Assembly: GCA_963691815.1 (NCBI GenBank)
Contig: OY829660.1
Coordinates: 604,331 to 668,330 of the forward strand
Origin: Echiichthys vipera
Lineage: Eukaryota; Chordata; Actinopteri; Perciformes; Trachinidae
Length of the DNA stretch: 64,000 bases
Direction of reading: 5' to 3'
Part shown: in pieces, positions 10,022 through 20,480 of the stretch
Numbering within the stretch: the stretch's first letter is position 1
Layout of the letters: every line of letters begins with the position of its first letter
Program-made: the position numbers and the translations under genes
Notes under the pieces: model-generated
The model's database searches: none
Told to the model about the DNA's origin: nothing
Seen by the model: the letters and a program-made list of their open reading frames with translations, nothing else

Positions 10022-10455
10022 ATGACGCCTCTGTTCATCTCAGTGTTGCTGGCTGCTGTGAGCCTTGGTATGAACACAACTCTATTTCTTTGATATCAAT
10101 ACAACATTCACATGATTCTTTAACAACACACTGACACTGTTTGTTGCTGTTTTACAGAATGCAGAGCACAAAAAGACAACGTGCTGCAACCAAAAGGAGA
10201 TGTGACTGCTGCTGAAGGAGAGACAGGAACACTCGACTGTACATTTGAGACGACTGATCCACGTCCCACTTTGTTCTGGTACAAACAGGAAGTAAAAGAA
10301 AGCCCAAAGTTTCTACTGCAAAGATTCTCAGTGAAAAGCAGAAGTTCTGAAGAGCAAGAGAGAATCGATGCAACGATCAACAAGACATCAGTTCCTCTGA
10401 AGATAAAGAAGCTTCAGCTGTCTGACTCTGCTGTGTACTACTGTGCTGTGAGGCC
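10022..10455 (+). CDS. TRAV/TRDV V segment, family B copy 1 (B1)
   Basis: Leader exon 10022-10067 (MTPLFISVLLAAVSL), 90-bp intron, V exon 10158-10455 starting ECRAQKDNVLQPKG. RSS 10456-10494. First Cys (GTLDCTFE), FR2 Trp (LFWYKQE) and YYCAVR are present. CDR1 region TTDPRPT; FR2 end LLQRF. It is the only B copy ending in AVR; the others end in ALQ. FR3 (TSVPLKIKKLQLSDSAVYYC) is nearly the same as in family C. Confidence 0.92.
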
Positions 10456-10499
10456 CACAGTGACAGGAAACACCAAAACTCTGCACAAAAACCTTTGGA

Positions 10500-11470
10500 G
10501 CAAAGACAACACAATACTCCACAACGTCCACCAGAGGGACTCACACACTGTTAGACTTCAACAATCAGTCTGGTTATAATGAGGTGTTGTGGGATGTTAC
10601 TTATGTGAACAGCACCTGATTATATTAAAGTATCACAGCAAATCCTGTGACATCTGATAGAGTTCAAATTCTACTTTGTTGGTCAGTGATGTTTCTGGAT
10701 TACTCTCTTACTTATTCACAACTGTCTGAATATGAAACAATGACGTTGGAAAGATTTGGTAAACATGTTTAAAGGTCACAGCACATTTACTGATTTATTT
10801 AACTCAACTTTTAACAAATCAGATCATTTTAATCACGTATTTCTATAAACTGGCTGCATCACAATGAGTTTCTCTGCTGTTTTGCAGGCTGGCGTTTCTT
10901 GCGGTGTACCACAGGGTTCAATCCTCGGTCCTTTAACTTTATATTAACATTTTGCTTTTAGATCAATTCCCATTGTTTTGTTGGAAATATGTGATTATAG
11001 AGTCTTTAAAGTTCAGTACTTAATGCAGCTGGTAAAGAAGTCTACTGGTGTTTCAGACCTCTTCACTTTAAATCACAAAAATGTCGTCATGAAGAGTCGT
11101 GCATCAAGTGCAGGTGTGTGGTTCTCCAGATACTTTACATTTACACTTCTTATAAACAGTGCATACGGTTCATCGATCCATTCACACAGGTTTCCAAATC
11201 AATCTATTCTTTGATACCATATCACCAATGGGAGGGCTCCGTAAGTGTAAACAGGGTTGAGCCTTGTTGTGGGAATTTTGTATATTTGTAATTCATAATC
11301 CTAGTTTTGTCGGGTCAGACGCAGTTCAGTGTCTCCTCTGTTGAACCTGATCATGTGACCGGTGCAGAGCTTGTTTGTGCTTAATGGAAAACGTAAATAA
11401 CGGACTCATGACGGTGTAATGGCAGATCTGTGCTTCTGTACATCCTGTTTCTACAGAGAACTCAGGACTG
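10500..11470. other. B1 3' flank and LINE scrap, no gene seen
   Basis: 10560-10810 matches the 3' flank of B5 (51410-51645). A CGVPQGS-type reverse-transcriptase scrap lies at about 10888-10950. The 10978-11214 frame has no recognisable domain. Confidence 0.55.
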
Positions 11471-11773
11471 TTTTTATGGCCTGTGTGGACCCTGTTTTAG
11501 AGACCTTGGCCTGTGTGGACCCTGTTTTAGAGACCTTGGCCTGTGTGGACCCTGTTTTAGAGACCTTGGCCTGTGTGGACCCTGTTTTAGAGACCTTGGC
11601 CTGTGTGGACCCTGTTTTATAGACCTTGGCCTGTGTGGACCCTGTGTTAGAGACCTTGGCCTGTGTGGACCCTGTTTTAGAGACCTTGGCCTGTGTGGAC
11701 CCTGTTTTAAAGACCTTGGTCTATGTGGACCCTGTTTAAGAGACCTTGGCCTGTGTGGACCCTGTTTTATAGC
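11471..11773. repeat. 30-bp minisatellite, left part, about 10 copies
   Basis: The unit is TTGGCCTGTGTGGACCCTGT then TTTAGAGACC. The 30-bp period is a multiple of three, so it gives a regular open frame (repeat CGPCFRDLGL), which is an artefact. The array is split by the element at 11774-12326 and resumes at 12327. Confidence 0.95.
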
Positions 11774-12326
11774 GTACTCACATTGTCCCCCCTCCCTCTC
11801 CCCACCGCGCCCCAGCCCCGTTTGTACTCACACTGCCAGGGCCGGCCAATGCTTCTTGCTGTCCATACGCCATCACGCCGTAACACGTCACACGCATTGA
11901 TCGCGTGCGTGTGGCTTTGTTTACAAATCTTTCCATAGACCTCGGAGTTTTTGTGCGTCTTGTCGACTGTTTTTGAATCTTTTCATCGACCAAATCTGCA
12001 GTAAACACTCCACCTCCGCATCACACCAACGTGAACCTTTCACCGCCATTGTTGTTGTTGTTAAATGTCCGCGCATGGTCCCTCCTTCTATTTACATGTC
12101 CGAACAGGCGCACATAACGCTACTGCCGTAGGGCTCGTGCTCGTACACGTGCGCACGCTCGTGCTCGTACATTTGCAAACGGCTCCGCTAAAGCCCACCT
12201 TTTTCAAGCGGGCCGTGGACGGCCGCAGTTGTGCGCGGAGCGGGTGCACTCACACTGCTTAAAGGTACTAGACTTTAGCTGAAAAACCGGTTTTGGCCCC
12301 GGCCAGAAGGACAGTGTGAGAGGGCT
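11774..12326. mobile_element. MITE-like element inserted into the 30-bp minisatellite
   Basis: The left end (GTACTCACATTGTCCCCCC) and the inverted right end (GGACAGTGTGAGAGGGCTC) form imperfect terminal inverted repeats. The host array gives the ancestral sequence CCTGTTTTAGAGACC, and the junctions allow a 3-bp TTA duplication, as made by Harbinger-type elements. About 550 bp with no transposase. Related to 410-975 and 16706-17180. Confidence 0.65.
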
Positions 12327-12490
12327 CTTAGAGACCTTGGCCTGTGTTGACCCTGTTTTAGAGACCTTGGCCTGTGTGGACCCTGTGTTAGAGACCTTGG
12401 CCTGTGTGGACCCTGTTTTAGAGACCTTGGCCTGTGTTGACCCTGTTTTAGAGACCTTGGCCTGTGTGGACCCTGTTTTAGAGACCTTGT
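12327..12490. repeat. 30-bp minisatellite, right part, about 5 copies
   Basis: Same unit as 11471-11773, with some GTTGACC variants. It is followed by the start of the A2 upstream flank. Confidence 0.93.
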
Positions 12491-12703
12491 AATGAGAGAA
12501 GTTCAGAGGAGGGTTGTAATGTCTAAGGCATGTTTTGTTTGGTCTAAAGACGTCACCCAACCAACGCTTAGCTGGTTCTATCTGTGACCTTGTGACGGAG
12601 AGACTCAGGGAGGAGCTCAACTGTTACTGAACTATAGAAGAGAGAGGAACTTCTAGATTCAACAGAGTTCAACACACAAACATCAACATCACCTTTATCC
12701 AAC

Positions 12704-13152
12704 ATGCTGTCACTGCATCATTGTGTGTTTCCTCTGGTTCTTTACGTTCTAACAGGTATGTTGGATTATGCAGCCTGAAAAGGTTTAATTCCAATATAAT
12801 GTGAATCATTTATGAGTCTTTTACAACATGATATATCTGAGTGATCTCTTCCTTTAGGTGTCAGCTGTGAAGAACTCACTCCATCAAAGAAAGAAGAGTC
12901 CAGTTTAGAAGGCAGCCCTGTTACTCTGTCCTACACTTACTCCACAATAGCTACTGGAAGTGATCAGTTTTACTGGTATCGACAATATCCAGGAAAACCA
13001 CCAGAGTTCATCATCTCACATCTAGGAACAGGAGCAGTTATGAGAAATCCAAACCCAGGACTGGAGATTAAATTGGAGAAAAACCAAATCAACATGAGCA
13101 TCTCCTCTGCTGCAGTGACAAACTCTGCTGTGTACTACTGTGCTGTGAGGCC
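12704..13152 (+). CDS. TRAV/TRDV V segment, family A copy 2 (A2)
   Basis: Leader 12704-12755, 102-bp intron, V exon 12858-13152, RSS 13153-13191. CDR1 region TIATGSDQF, CDR2 region HLGTGAVMRNPNPGL, FR3 KLEKNQ; ends YYCAVR. Tyr replaces the first Cys. The usual Asp before SAVYYC is Asn (AVTNSAVYYC), an unusual change at a near-invariant site. No stop or frameshift. The C1 leader starts 255 bp downstream. Confidence 0.92.
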
Positions 13153-13406
13153 CACAGTGACAGGAAACACCAAAACTCTGCACAAAAACCTTTGGAGCAA
13201 AGACAACACAATACTCCACAACGTCCACCAGAGGGACTCACACACTGTTAGACTCAGGAGCGACATTATCAAGTAGGCGGTGCACTACTTGTGCACTGTG
13301 TTCAACCATTGAGTGAATAATAAGTGGTGCTGTGAAGAGAACAAGTGTCAGAGTGAATGTTGAACATCAGCTAGTTTCTCCTGGTGATGGAAACCTGGTT
13401 GTAGAG

Positions 13407-14051
13407 ATGGAACATTGGCTGTGGATTATTCTTGCTGCTCTTTTCTTTGGTGAGACACAAACAACAACATGTTTCCTGTCTCAACACTTTTCACAAGTAA
13501 CTGAGCTGTGAGAGCTTTTAATGTTCATCACAGAGAAAAGAGAAACAGGTCATTGATAGTTTAGTCTTTGATCTTCTAAAGAACTTGTTCTGTGGTTAAA
13601 TCTGACATCAGACAGCAGTCAGTGTAAATCCAGACTCTTCTAAATGTGTCTGACTCTCTGGCTAGGAAACTCTTTAGAGCGACTGATTGTTCTCCTTTAA
13701 TCAATCATCTTTATTGATTCATCTCTTCCTCTGCATGTTCTCTTCTTCCCCAGAGTGTAAAGGACAAGACACAGTGATCCAGAGAACAGGAGTTATCATT
13801 GCTGCTGAAGGAGACACAGTTACACTTGACTGTACATTTAAGACCAGTGCCACATATCCAGCTTTGTTCTGGTACAAACAACAAGTAAATGATTTCCCAA
13901 AGTTTATGCTGAGGCGTTACTCGACAACTGAAGAAAATGCTCCAGAGTTCAAAGACAGATTTGATGCAACGATCAACAAGACATCAGTTCCTCTGCAGAT
14001 AAAGAAGCTTCAGCTGTCTGACTCTGCTGTGTACTACTGTGCTCTGCAGCC
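13407..14051 (+). CDS. TRAV/TRDV V segment, family C copy 1 (C1)
   Basis: Leader 13407-13449 (MEHWLWIILAALFF, as in family D), 304-bp intron, V exon 13754-14051 starting ECKGQDTVIQRTG. RSS 14052-14090. First Cys (VTLDCTFK), FR2 Trp (LFWYKQQ) and YYCALQ are present. CDR1 region TSATYPA; FR3 EFKDRFDATINK lacks the extra codon of C2 and C3. Intact. Confidence 0.92.
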
Positions 14052-14159
14052 CACAGTGACAGGAAACACCACAACTCTGTACAAAAACCTTTGGAGCAAA
14101 GACAACACAATACTCCACAACGTCCACCAGAGGGACTCACACACTGTAAACCTTTAATA

Positions 14160-14489
14160 CTGTGTTATGAAAAAATCTGGAATTATATTCAGACAGGATT
14201 GTAAAGTAAAGCCTTAGAAATTAAAGAACTGTCATTCATCGTCTGCATATGTTTGAGTTTCACTTAGAATTTAACAGTCATTCAAAACTATTAGTGCCTT
14301 GGAATTAGATCCCATGGTTCAAATTGTATGTTCAACAGTTAATCTGGACTTTCATCTCATAATATTAAAACAACAACATAAACAGCAAGAATAAAGTTTC
14401 AAGATTAGTTTCTCTGTTGTTCTCAGGCTGTAATTTCTTGTGGTGTACCACAGGGTTCATTCCTAGGTCCTCTCATTTTATATTCACAT
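14160..14489. other. C1 3' flank with LINE scrap
   Basis: After the shared 3' cassette come about 270 bp without coding signal, then a CGVPQGS-type reverse-transcriptase scrap (14427-14487). The LINE at 14490 interrupts it within TATATTCACAT. Confidence 0.5.
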
Positions 14490-15807
14490 CTTCAACACCT
14501 CACTGGAGACGTGCCGTGTGCCAGCTTGCTTCAAGGCCTCCACCATCATCCCAGTCCCCAAAAAACCAGGACCCACTGGATCAAACGATTACAGACCTGT
14601 CGCCCTGACCTCTGTGGTCATGAAATTCTTTGAGCGCCTGGTTTTGTCCCACCTCAAACCATCACAGACTCACTCCTGGACCCCCTGCAGTTTGCCTACA
14701 GAGCCAACAGGTCTGTAGACGATGATGTTAACATGGCTACACACTTCATCCTCCAGCATCTGGACTCTGCCGGATCCTACGTCAGGATCCTGTTTGTGGA
14801 CTTCAGCTCTGCATTCAACACAATCATCCCGGCTCGTCTGCAGGACAAGCTGTCTCAACTCAACGTGCCAGACTCCACCTGCAGGTGGATCACCGACTTC
14901 CTGACTGACAGGAAGCAGCACGTGAGGCTGGGAAGCCTCACCTCGGACTCCAGGACGATCAGCACCGGCTCTCCGCAGGGCTGTGTTCTTTCTCCCCTGC
15001 TCTTCTCCCTGTACACTAACAACTGCACCTCCAGTCACCAGTCCGTCAAGCTCCTTAAGTTCGCGGATGACAGCACCCTCATTGGACTCATCTCTGGTGG
15101 GGATGAGTCTGCCTACAGATGGGAGATCGACCAACTGGTGACTTGGTGCAGGGAGAACAACCTGGAGCTCAATGCTTCGAACACAGTGGAGATGACTATA
15201 GACTTCAGGAAGAGCACAGCCCCACCCTCCCCCATCATCCTGTGTGACTCTCCAGTGGACTCTGTGGAGTCCTTTCCGCTTCCTGGGAACCATCATCTCC
15301 CAGGACCTCAGGTGGGAGCCAAACATCAGCTCCCTCATCAAGAAGGCTCAGCAGAGGATGTACTTCCTGAGACAGCTGAAGAAGTTCAATCTACCACGGA
15401 CAATGCTGGTCCACTTCTACACCGCCATCATCAAGTCCATCCTCACCTCCTCCATCACCGTGTGGCACGCTGCTGCCTCTGCCAAGGACAGGCGCAGACT
15501 GCAGCGTATCAGACGTTCTGCAGAGAAGGTGATCGGCCGCAACCTCCCTTCTCTCCCAGAACTCTACTCTTCCAGGACCATGAGGAGAGCAGGGAAGATG
15601 GCTGCTGATCCCTCCCACCACTTTAACTTGCACATTACCACCTGCACTGGTCATGCAAATACACTCACTTATATTTCATGTATATAATTCAATGCTATAT
15701 GTTTAGTTTGCTTGTGTTCATGGTTATGTTTATGTAGGCACCGTCAAATCAAGTCAAACTCCTTGTAATGAAAATTGCCTGACAATAAAACTGATTCTGA
15801 TTCTGAA
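14490..15807 (+). mobile_element. 5'-truncated LINE, CR1/Rex-like reverse transcriptase
   Basis: ORF2 segments: NDYRPVALTSVVMKFFERLV (14585 on, one frame), then ILFVDFSSAFNTIIPARLQD, STGSPQGCVLSPLLFSLYTN and the catalytic box FADDSTLIGLI (14733-15230), then after a frameshift FRFLGTIISQDLRWEPNI and RRSAEKVIGRNLP (15244-15687). The 3' end is AATAAAACTGATTCTGATTCTG, a short terminal repeat typical of CR1/L2-group LINEs. At least two frameshifts; not active. It joins the A3 upstream flank at 15808. Confidence 0.82.
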
Positions 15808-16015
15808 AACAAGCTTCCCACCTTCAGCTGGGACAAAATGGTGCTACCAGTCTGTGACCAGGAGGAAGTTTAACTGAGAGAAGAGGAAATACAGATGTGA
15901 GAGGAGACGGAGAGACTCAGGGAGGAGCTCAACTGTTACTGAACTATAGAAGAGAGAGGAACTTCTAGATTCAACAGAGTTCAACACACAAACATCAACA
16001 TCACCTTTATCCAAC

Positions 16016-16464
16016 ATGCTGTCACTGCATCATTGTGTGTTTCCTCTGCTTCTTTACGTTCTAACAGGTATGTTGGATTATGCAGCCTGAAAAGGTTTAA
16101 TTCCAATATAATGTGAATCATTTATGAGTCTTTTACAACATGATATATCTGAGTGATCTCTTCCTTTAGGTGTCAGCTGTGAAGAACTCACTCCATCAAA
16201 GAAAGAAGAGTCCAGTTTAGAAGGCAGCCCTGTTACTCTGTCCTACACTTACTCCACAATAGCTACTGGAAGTGATCAGTTTTACTGGTATCGACAATAT
16301 CCAGGAAAACCACCAGAGTTCATCATCTCTCATCTAGCAACAGGCACAGTAATGGATTATGAAATCTCTGGACTGGAGATTAAAGTGGAGAAAAACCAGA
16401 TCAACATGAGCATCTCCTCTGCTGCAGTGACTGACTCTGCTGTGTACTACTGTGCTCTGCAGCC
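16016..16464 (+). CDS. TRAV/TRDV V segment, family A copy 3 (A3)
   Basis: Leader 16016-16067 (FPLLLY variant), intron 102 bp, V exon 16170-16464, RSS 16465-16503. CDR1 region TIATGSDQF as in A2, CDR2 region HLATGTVMDYEISGL, FR3 KVEKNQ, end YYCALQ. Tyr replaces the first Cys. Intact. The upstream flank is interrupted by the LINE ending at 15807. Confidence 0.92.
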
Positions 16465-16705
16465 CACAGTGACAGGAAACACCAAAACTCTGCACAAAAA
16501 CCTTTGGAGCAAAGACAACACAATACTCCACAACGTCCACCAGAGGGACTCACACACTGTTAGACTTTGAAATCATCACACAACAAATTCTCAACCAACA
16601 GCAGAATCATCCACCAAAGCTCTTCTTTCTCTCACTGTTGTTTTGTCCTTAAAACTCAAAGTGGTTCACAAAACCTGACCTAGGACTCATAATGTTCTTC
16701 TGTGT

Positions 16706-17180
16706 AAGGGCGTATTAACACTTGGCCCAGATGATCTGTGCCGTGCAGTAGCCTGATTGTCCCCCCTCCGTCCTCCCCCATGGCCCAGGCCCGGCCTGCA
16801 CTCACACTATTTAAAAGATCTGGGGCTCAGCACCATTGCTTCTTGCTTATAGGCTACGTCATCACCCCTCAGAGTTTTCGTTTTGTCCGCTGGATTGTTC
16901 TGCAGTGAACACTCCAGCGTGAACCCTGCAGCAGCATCTTTTTAGATGTTCGTCTCTGGGAACAGTCGCATCTACGAAGTCTCAGGACTGCCGTCAATGC
17001 TCGTGCTCGTACATGTGCAGTCCTGCTTTACTAAAGCCCACCTCTCTAAACCGGGCCACGGCCGAGAAGTTTACCATGTTTCAGCACGTCACAGTTGTTC
17101 CCACATTGGTCAAACGAACTGGACTTTAGACAGGACTCGTGCTTGGGAACGTAATGAATGGATCGTGTGAGTAGGCTCTT
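16706..17180. mobile_element. MITE-like element, copy 3
   Basis: Shares TTGTCCCCCCTCC, CTGCACTCACACTATT, a CTCGTGCTCGTACATGTGC core and a GTGAGTAGGCTCTTTG end with the copies at 0.4, 11.8 and 36.4 kb. More diverged than the 11.8-kb copy. Ends approximate. Confidence 0.5.
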
Positions 17181-17499
17181 TGTTGACCCCGTTTTCCTTT
17201 TTTATTCAATGTAATAACTTAATATATCACTAATATGCTGATCCTCATGCCGGCCGTTTCACACTCGGCTGTGAACCGATCCAGTGAGTGTTAAAGGTCA
17301 CTGACCGACGACGCCATCAGGACGCCATCTGCAAAAAACAGAGACCAGATCCTCAGCCCAACACGACTACACCTCGTTAACTTGTCCATGAAGATCACCT
17401 CTAAATCTGAGGCCGTGGCTCTCACCAGGAAACCGGTGGATTGTTACTCCAGGTAGGGAATGAGTCCTGACCCCAAGTGAAGGAGTGCAAGGACCTCGA
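17181..17499. other. Unassigned stretch
   Basis: About 320 bp between a MITE-like element and a LINE tail. I see no coding frame, RNA or clear repeat in it. Confidence 0.4.
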
Positions 17500-17676
17500 G
17501 ATCTGGTTCACGAGTGAGGGGACGATGGAGCGTGAGTTTGGCCGGAGAATCGGAGCAGCGGGGCGGAGCTGCAGTCGCTCTACCGCCCCGTTGTGATGAA
17601 CAGAGAGCTGAGGAAGACAAAGCTCTGGATCTACCCTCAGTCCTGGTTCCTACCCTCACCTGTGGTCATGAAAGCT

Positions 17677-17832
17677 GGGTCAGGACCCAAAGAACCAGGT
17701 CCAGGTCAGGACCCAAAGAACCAGGTCCAGGTCAGGACCCAAAGAACCAGGTCCAGGTCAGGACCCACAGAACCAGGTCCAGGTCAGGACCCAAAGAACC
17801 AGGTCCAGGTCAGGACCCAAAGAACCAGGTCC
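17677..17832. repeat. 26-bp tandem repeat, 6 copies
   Basis: AGGACCCAAAGAACCAGGTC-type unit. The period is not a multiple of three but no unit carries a stop, so all three frames stay open. Confidence 0.92.
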
Positions 17833-18169
17833 AGGTCCAAGCGTGTGAAATGTGTTTCCTCAGGAGGGGGTCTGGAGTCTCCCTTAGAGAGAGGGGGAGA
17901 AGTTCAGCATCCGTGAGGAACTCGGAGTAGAGCCGCTGCTCCTTTGTGTTGAAAGGAGCCAGTTGAGGTGGTTCAGGATCATCTGGTAAGGATGAACCCT
18001 GGGCGCCTCCCTAGGGAGGTGTTCCAGGCACGTCCAGCTGGGAGGAGGCCTCGGGGAAGACCCAGGACCAGGTGGAGAGATTAGATCTCCACACTGGCCT
18101 GGGAATGCCTCAGGATCCCCCAGTTAGAGCTGGTTAATGTGGCCCGGGAAAGAGAAGTTTGGGGTCCCC

Positions 18170-18417
18170 TGCTAAAGCTGCTGCCCCTGAGACCTGATCC
18201 AGGATCAGAGTCTGGAGCTGCTGCCCCTGAGACCTGATCCAGGACCAGAGGCTGGAGCTGCTGCCCCTGAGACCTGATCCAGGACCAGAGGCTGGAGCTG
18301 CTGCCCCTGAGACCTGATCCTGGATCAGAGGCTGGAGCTGCTGCCCCTGAGACCTGATCCAGGATCAGAGGCTGGAGCTGCTGCCCCTGAGACCTGATCC
18401 AGGATCAGAGGCTGGAG
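18170..18417. repeat. 40-bp tandem repeat, 6-7 copies
   Basis: The unit is GGAGCTGCTGCCCCTGAGAC then CTGATCCAGGATCAGAGGCT. Two units are seen at the matching place in the 9.7-kb copy. CTGATCCAGGATCAG is a near-perfect dyad in each unit. Confidence 0.9.
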
Positions 18418-18836
18418 ATGAGATGAGATCACTGATATGTTATCACTTAAAGCTGCAGTAGATTGAAGTCGTAGGTTTATTACATGTAAAGAGCTCCTGA
18501 TGTGATTAATGCTAAATAAACTAAATTTACCTGATTTTAGAAACATAACAGTTCTTTCTTCTGCTTACAAACATTCAAAAGGTTTTCCATCCTTAAAAGC
18601 ACGACAGCTTCATTTCCCTCTTTACTAAAGATCACCAACAACAAGAAAACAGCCTCCCACCTTCTGCATGAACTAAACACTGTTCACCTGTTTACCAGAA
18701 GAAGAGGAAATACAGATGTGAGAGGAGACGGAGAGACTCAGGGAGGAGCTCAACTGTTACTGAACTATAGAAGAGAGAGGAACTTCTATATTCAACAGAG
18801 TTCAACACACAAACATCAACATCACCTTTATCCAAC

Positions 18837-18980
18837 ATGCTGTCACTGCATCATTGTGTGTTTCCTCTGGTTCTTTACGTTCTAACAGGTATGTTGGATT
18901 ATGCAGCCTGAAAAGGTTTAATTCCAATATAATGTGAATCATTTATGAGTCTTTTACAACATGATATATCTGAGTGATCT
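18837..18980 (+). pseudogene. Family A orphan leader (A4), V exon lost
   Basis: An intact leader exon 18837-18888 and donor, with the normal A promoter flank from about 18710, but intron 1 breaks off at 18980 in TGAGTGATCT. There a minus-strand LINE fragment begins and runs to the B2 promoter. No V exon or RSS follows. It might be transcribed and could in principle splice to the acceptor of B2, but that is speculation. Confidence 0.88.
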
Positions 18981-19753
18981 GCCAAAAACTGGAGGGGGAG
19001 TGAGTGAGCAGTCGGGTGGTTGAGTTTTGTACATATTGCAGTTTTTGAAGTTCAGTGGAGGGGCGGCCGTACAGGACGCTGCTGCAGTAGTTGAGTCTGG
19101 AGGTGATGAAGGCGTGGATGAGTGTTTCTGCGGCTGAGGAAGAGAGTGGGGCGAAGGCGTGCAATGTTACGGAGGTGGAAGAAATACGTTTTGGTGACGT
19201 GGTTGATGTGTGAAGGAGAGTGTGGGGTCCATGATGATGCAGAGGTTTCTGACGAGGGGGGAGGGAGTGACAGAGCGACCATCGATGCTGAGGGAGGAGT
19301 TCTGAAAGGTGGGGAGGATGGATTTTGGGCCGAAGACGATGATTTCCGTTTTATTGCTGTTGAGTTTCAGGAAGTCGTGGTTCATCCAGGTTTTGATGTC
19401 GGTGAGGCGGTCGGTCAGAGTAGAGAGAATAGCAGGAGTCATGGCTTTGGTGGTGATGTACAGCTGGGTATCATCAGCATAACAGTGAAAGTAAGTGGCA
19501 GCATTTACAGAATGAAGAGGATCGGACCAAGCACTGAGCCTTGAGGGACTCGGTGTGAGACAGGGAGGATGTGGGATTCGTGGAAGTTGATGCAGATGAA
19601 TCTTTCAGACAGGGAGGAGGTGAACCAGGAGAGGGCGGAGTCAATGATGCTGATGGATTGCAGACGGCTGAGCAGGATGGAGTGGTTGATGTGTCAAAGG
19701 CAGCAATGAGGTGGAGGAGGAGGAGGATGTTGAGGGAGCTGGACTCAGAGGAG
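18981..19753 (-). mobile_element. L2-like LINE ORF2 fragment (copy 1)
   Basis: On the minus strand, from high to low coordinates: LLHLIAAFDT, then ILSTLTDRLTDIKTWMNHDF, LKLNSNKTEIIVFGPKS, AETLIHAFITSRLNYCSSVL and LQKLQYVQNSTTRLLT. These are the end of the reverse transcriptase and the C-terminal tail of L2/CR1-group LINEs; part of the RT, including the catalytic box, lies across frame breaks or is absent. A near-identical fragment at 55575-56345 also ends at a B promoter. Confidence 0.75.
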
Positions 19754-19806
19754 AGCACAGCCTTCTTTATACTCGCTGTAGCTCAGAGTTCATCAACACT
19801 GCAGAT

Positions 19807-20240
19807 ATGACGCCTCTGTTCATCTCAGTGTTGCTGGCTGCTGTGAGCCTTGGTATGAACACAACTCTAGTTCTTTGATATCAATACAACATTCACATGA
19901 TTCTTTAACAACACACTGACACTGTTTGTTGCTGTTTTACAGAATGCAGAGCACAAAAAGACAACGTGCTGCAACCAAAAGGAGACGTGACTGCTGCTGA
20001 AGGAGAGACAGGAACACTCGACTGCACATTTGAGACGACTGCTCCAAGTCCCACTTTGTTCTGGTACAAACAGGAAGTAAAAGAAAGCCCAAAGTTTCTA
20101 CTGCTAAGATTCTCAGTAAAAAGCAGAAGTTCTGAAGAGCAAGAGAGATTTGATGCAACGATCAACAAGACATCAGTTCCTCTGAAGATAAAGAAGCTTC
20201 AGCTGTCTGACTCTGCTGTGTACTACTGTGCTCTGCAGCC
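19807..20240 (+). CDS. TRAV/TRDV V segment, family B copy 2 (B2)
   Basis: Leader 19807-19852, 90-bp intron, V exon 19943-20240, RSS 20241-20279. CDR1 region TTAPSPT, FR2 end LLLRF, FR3 EQERFDATINK (Phe where the other standard B copies have Ile). Ends YYCALQ. First and second Cys and Trp present; no break. Its promoter is cut at GAGAGCACAG by the LINE fragment to the left. Confidence 0.92.
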
Positions 20241-20480
20241 CACAGTGACAGGAAACACCACAACTCTGCACAAAAACCTTTGGAGCAAAGACAACACAAT
20301 ACTCCACAACGTCCACCAGAGGGACTCACACACTGTTAGACTTTGAGATCATCACACAACAAACACTCAAACAACTGAACCAACATCAGAGGCATCCACC
20401 AAAGGTCTTCTTTCTCTCCACTGTTGTTTTATCCTTAAAACCAATTTTTATTCAATGCAATGAATTATATGTTACTGATT

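Larger units (their letters stand above)
17500..18420 (+). mobile_element. LINE ORF2 3' tail remnant with two minisatellites (copy 2)
   Basis: Same tail as 9084-9770 (ELRKTKLWIYPQSWFL, CFLRRGSGVSLRERGR). Here the internal 26-bp repeat has six units (17677-17832), and the 3' end has a 40-bp repeat (GGAGCTGCTGCCCCTGAGAC core) six to seven times (18170-18417). Frameshifted and nonfunctional. Confidence 0.62.

Noticed and set aside
11419..11900. Open frames with CGPCFRDLGL repeats
   Set aside because: The 30-bp minisatellite period is divisible by three, so any stop-free frame persists. No start context or domain.
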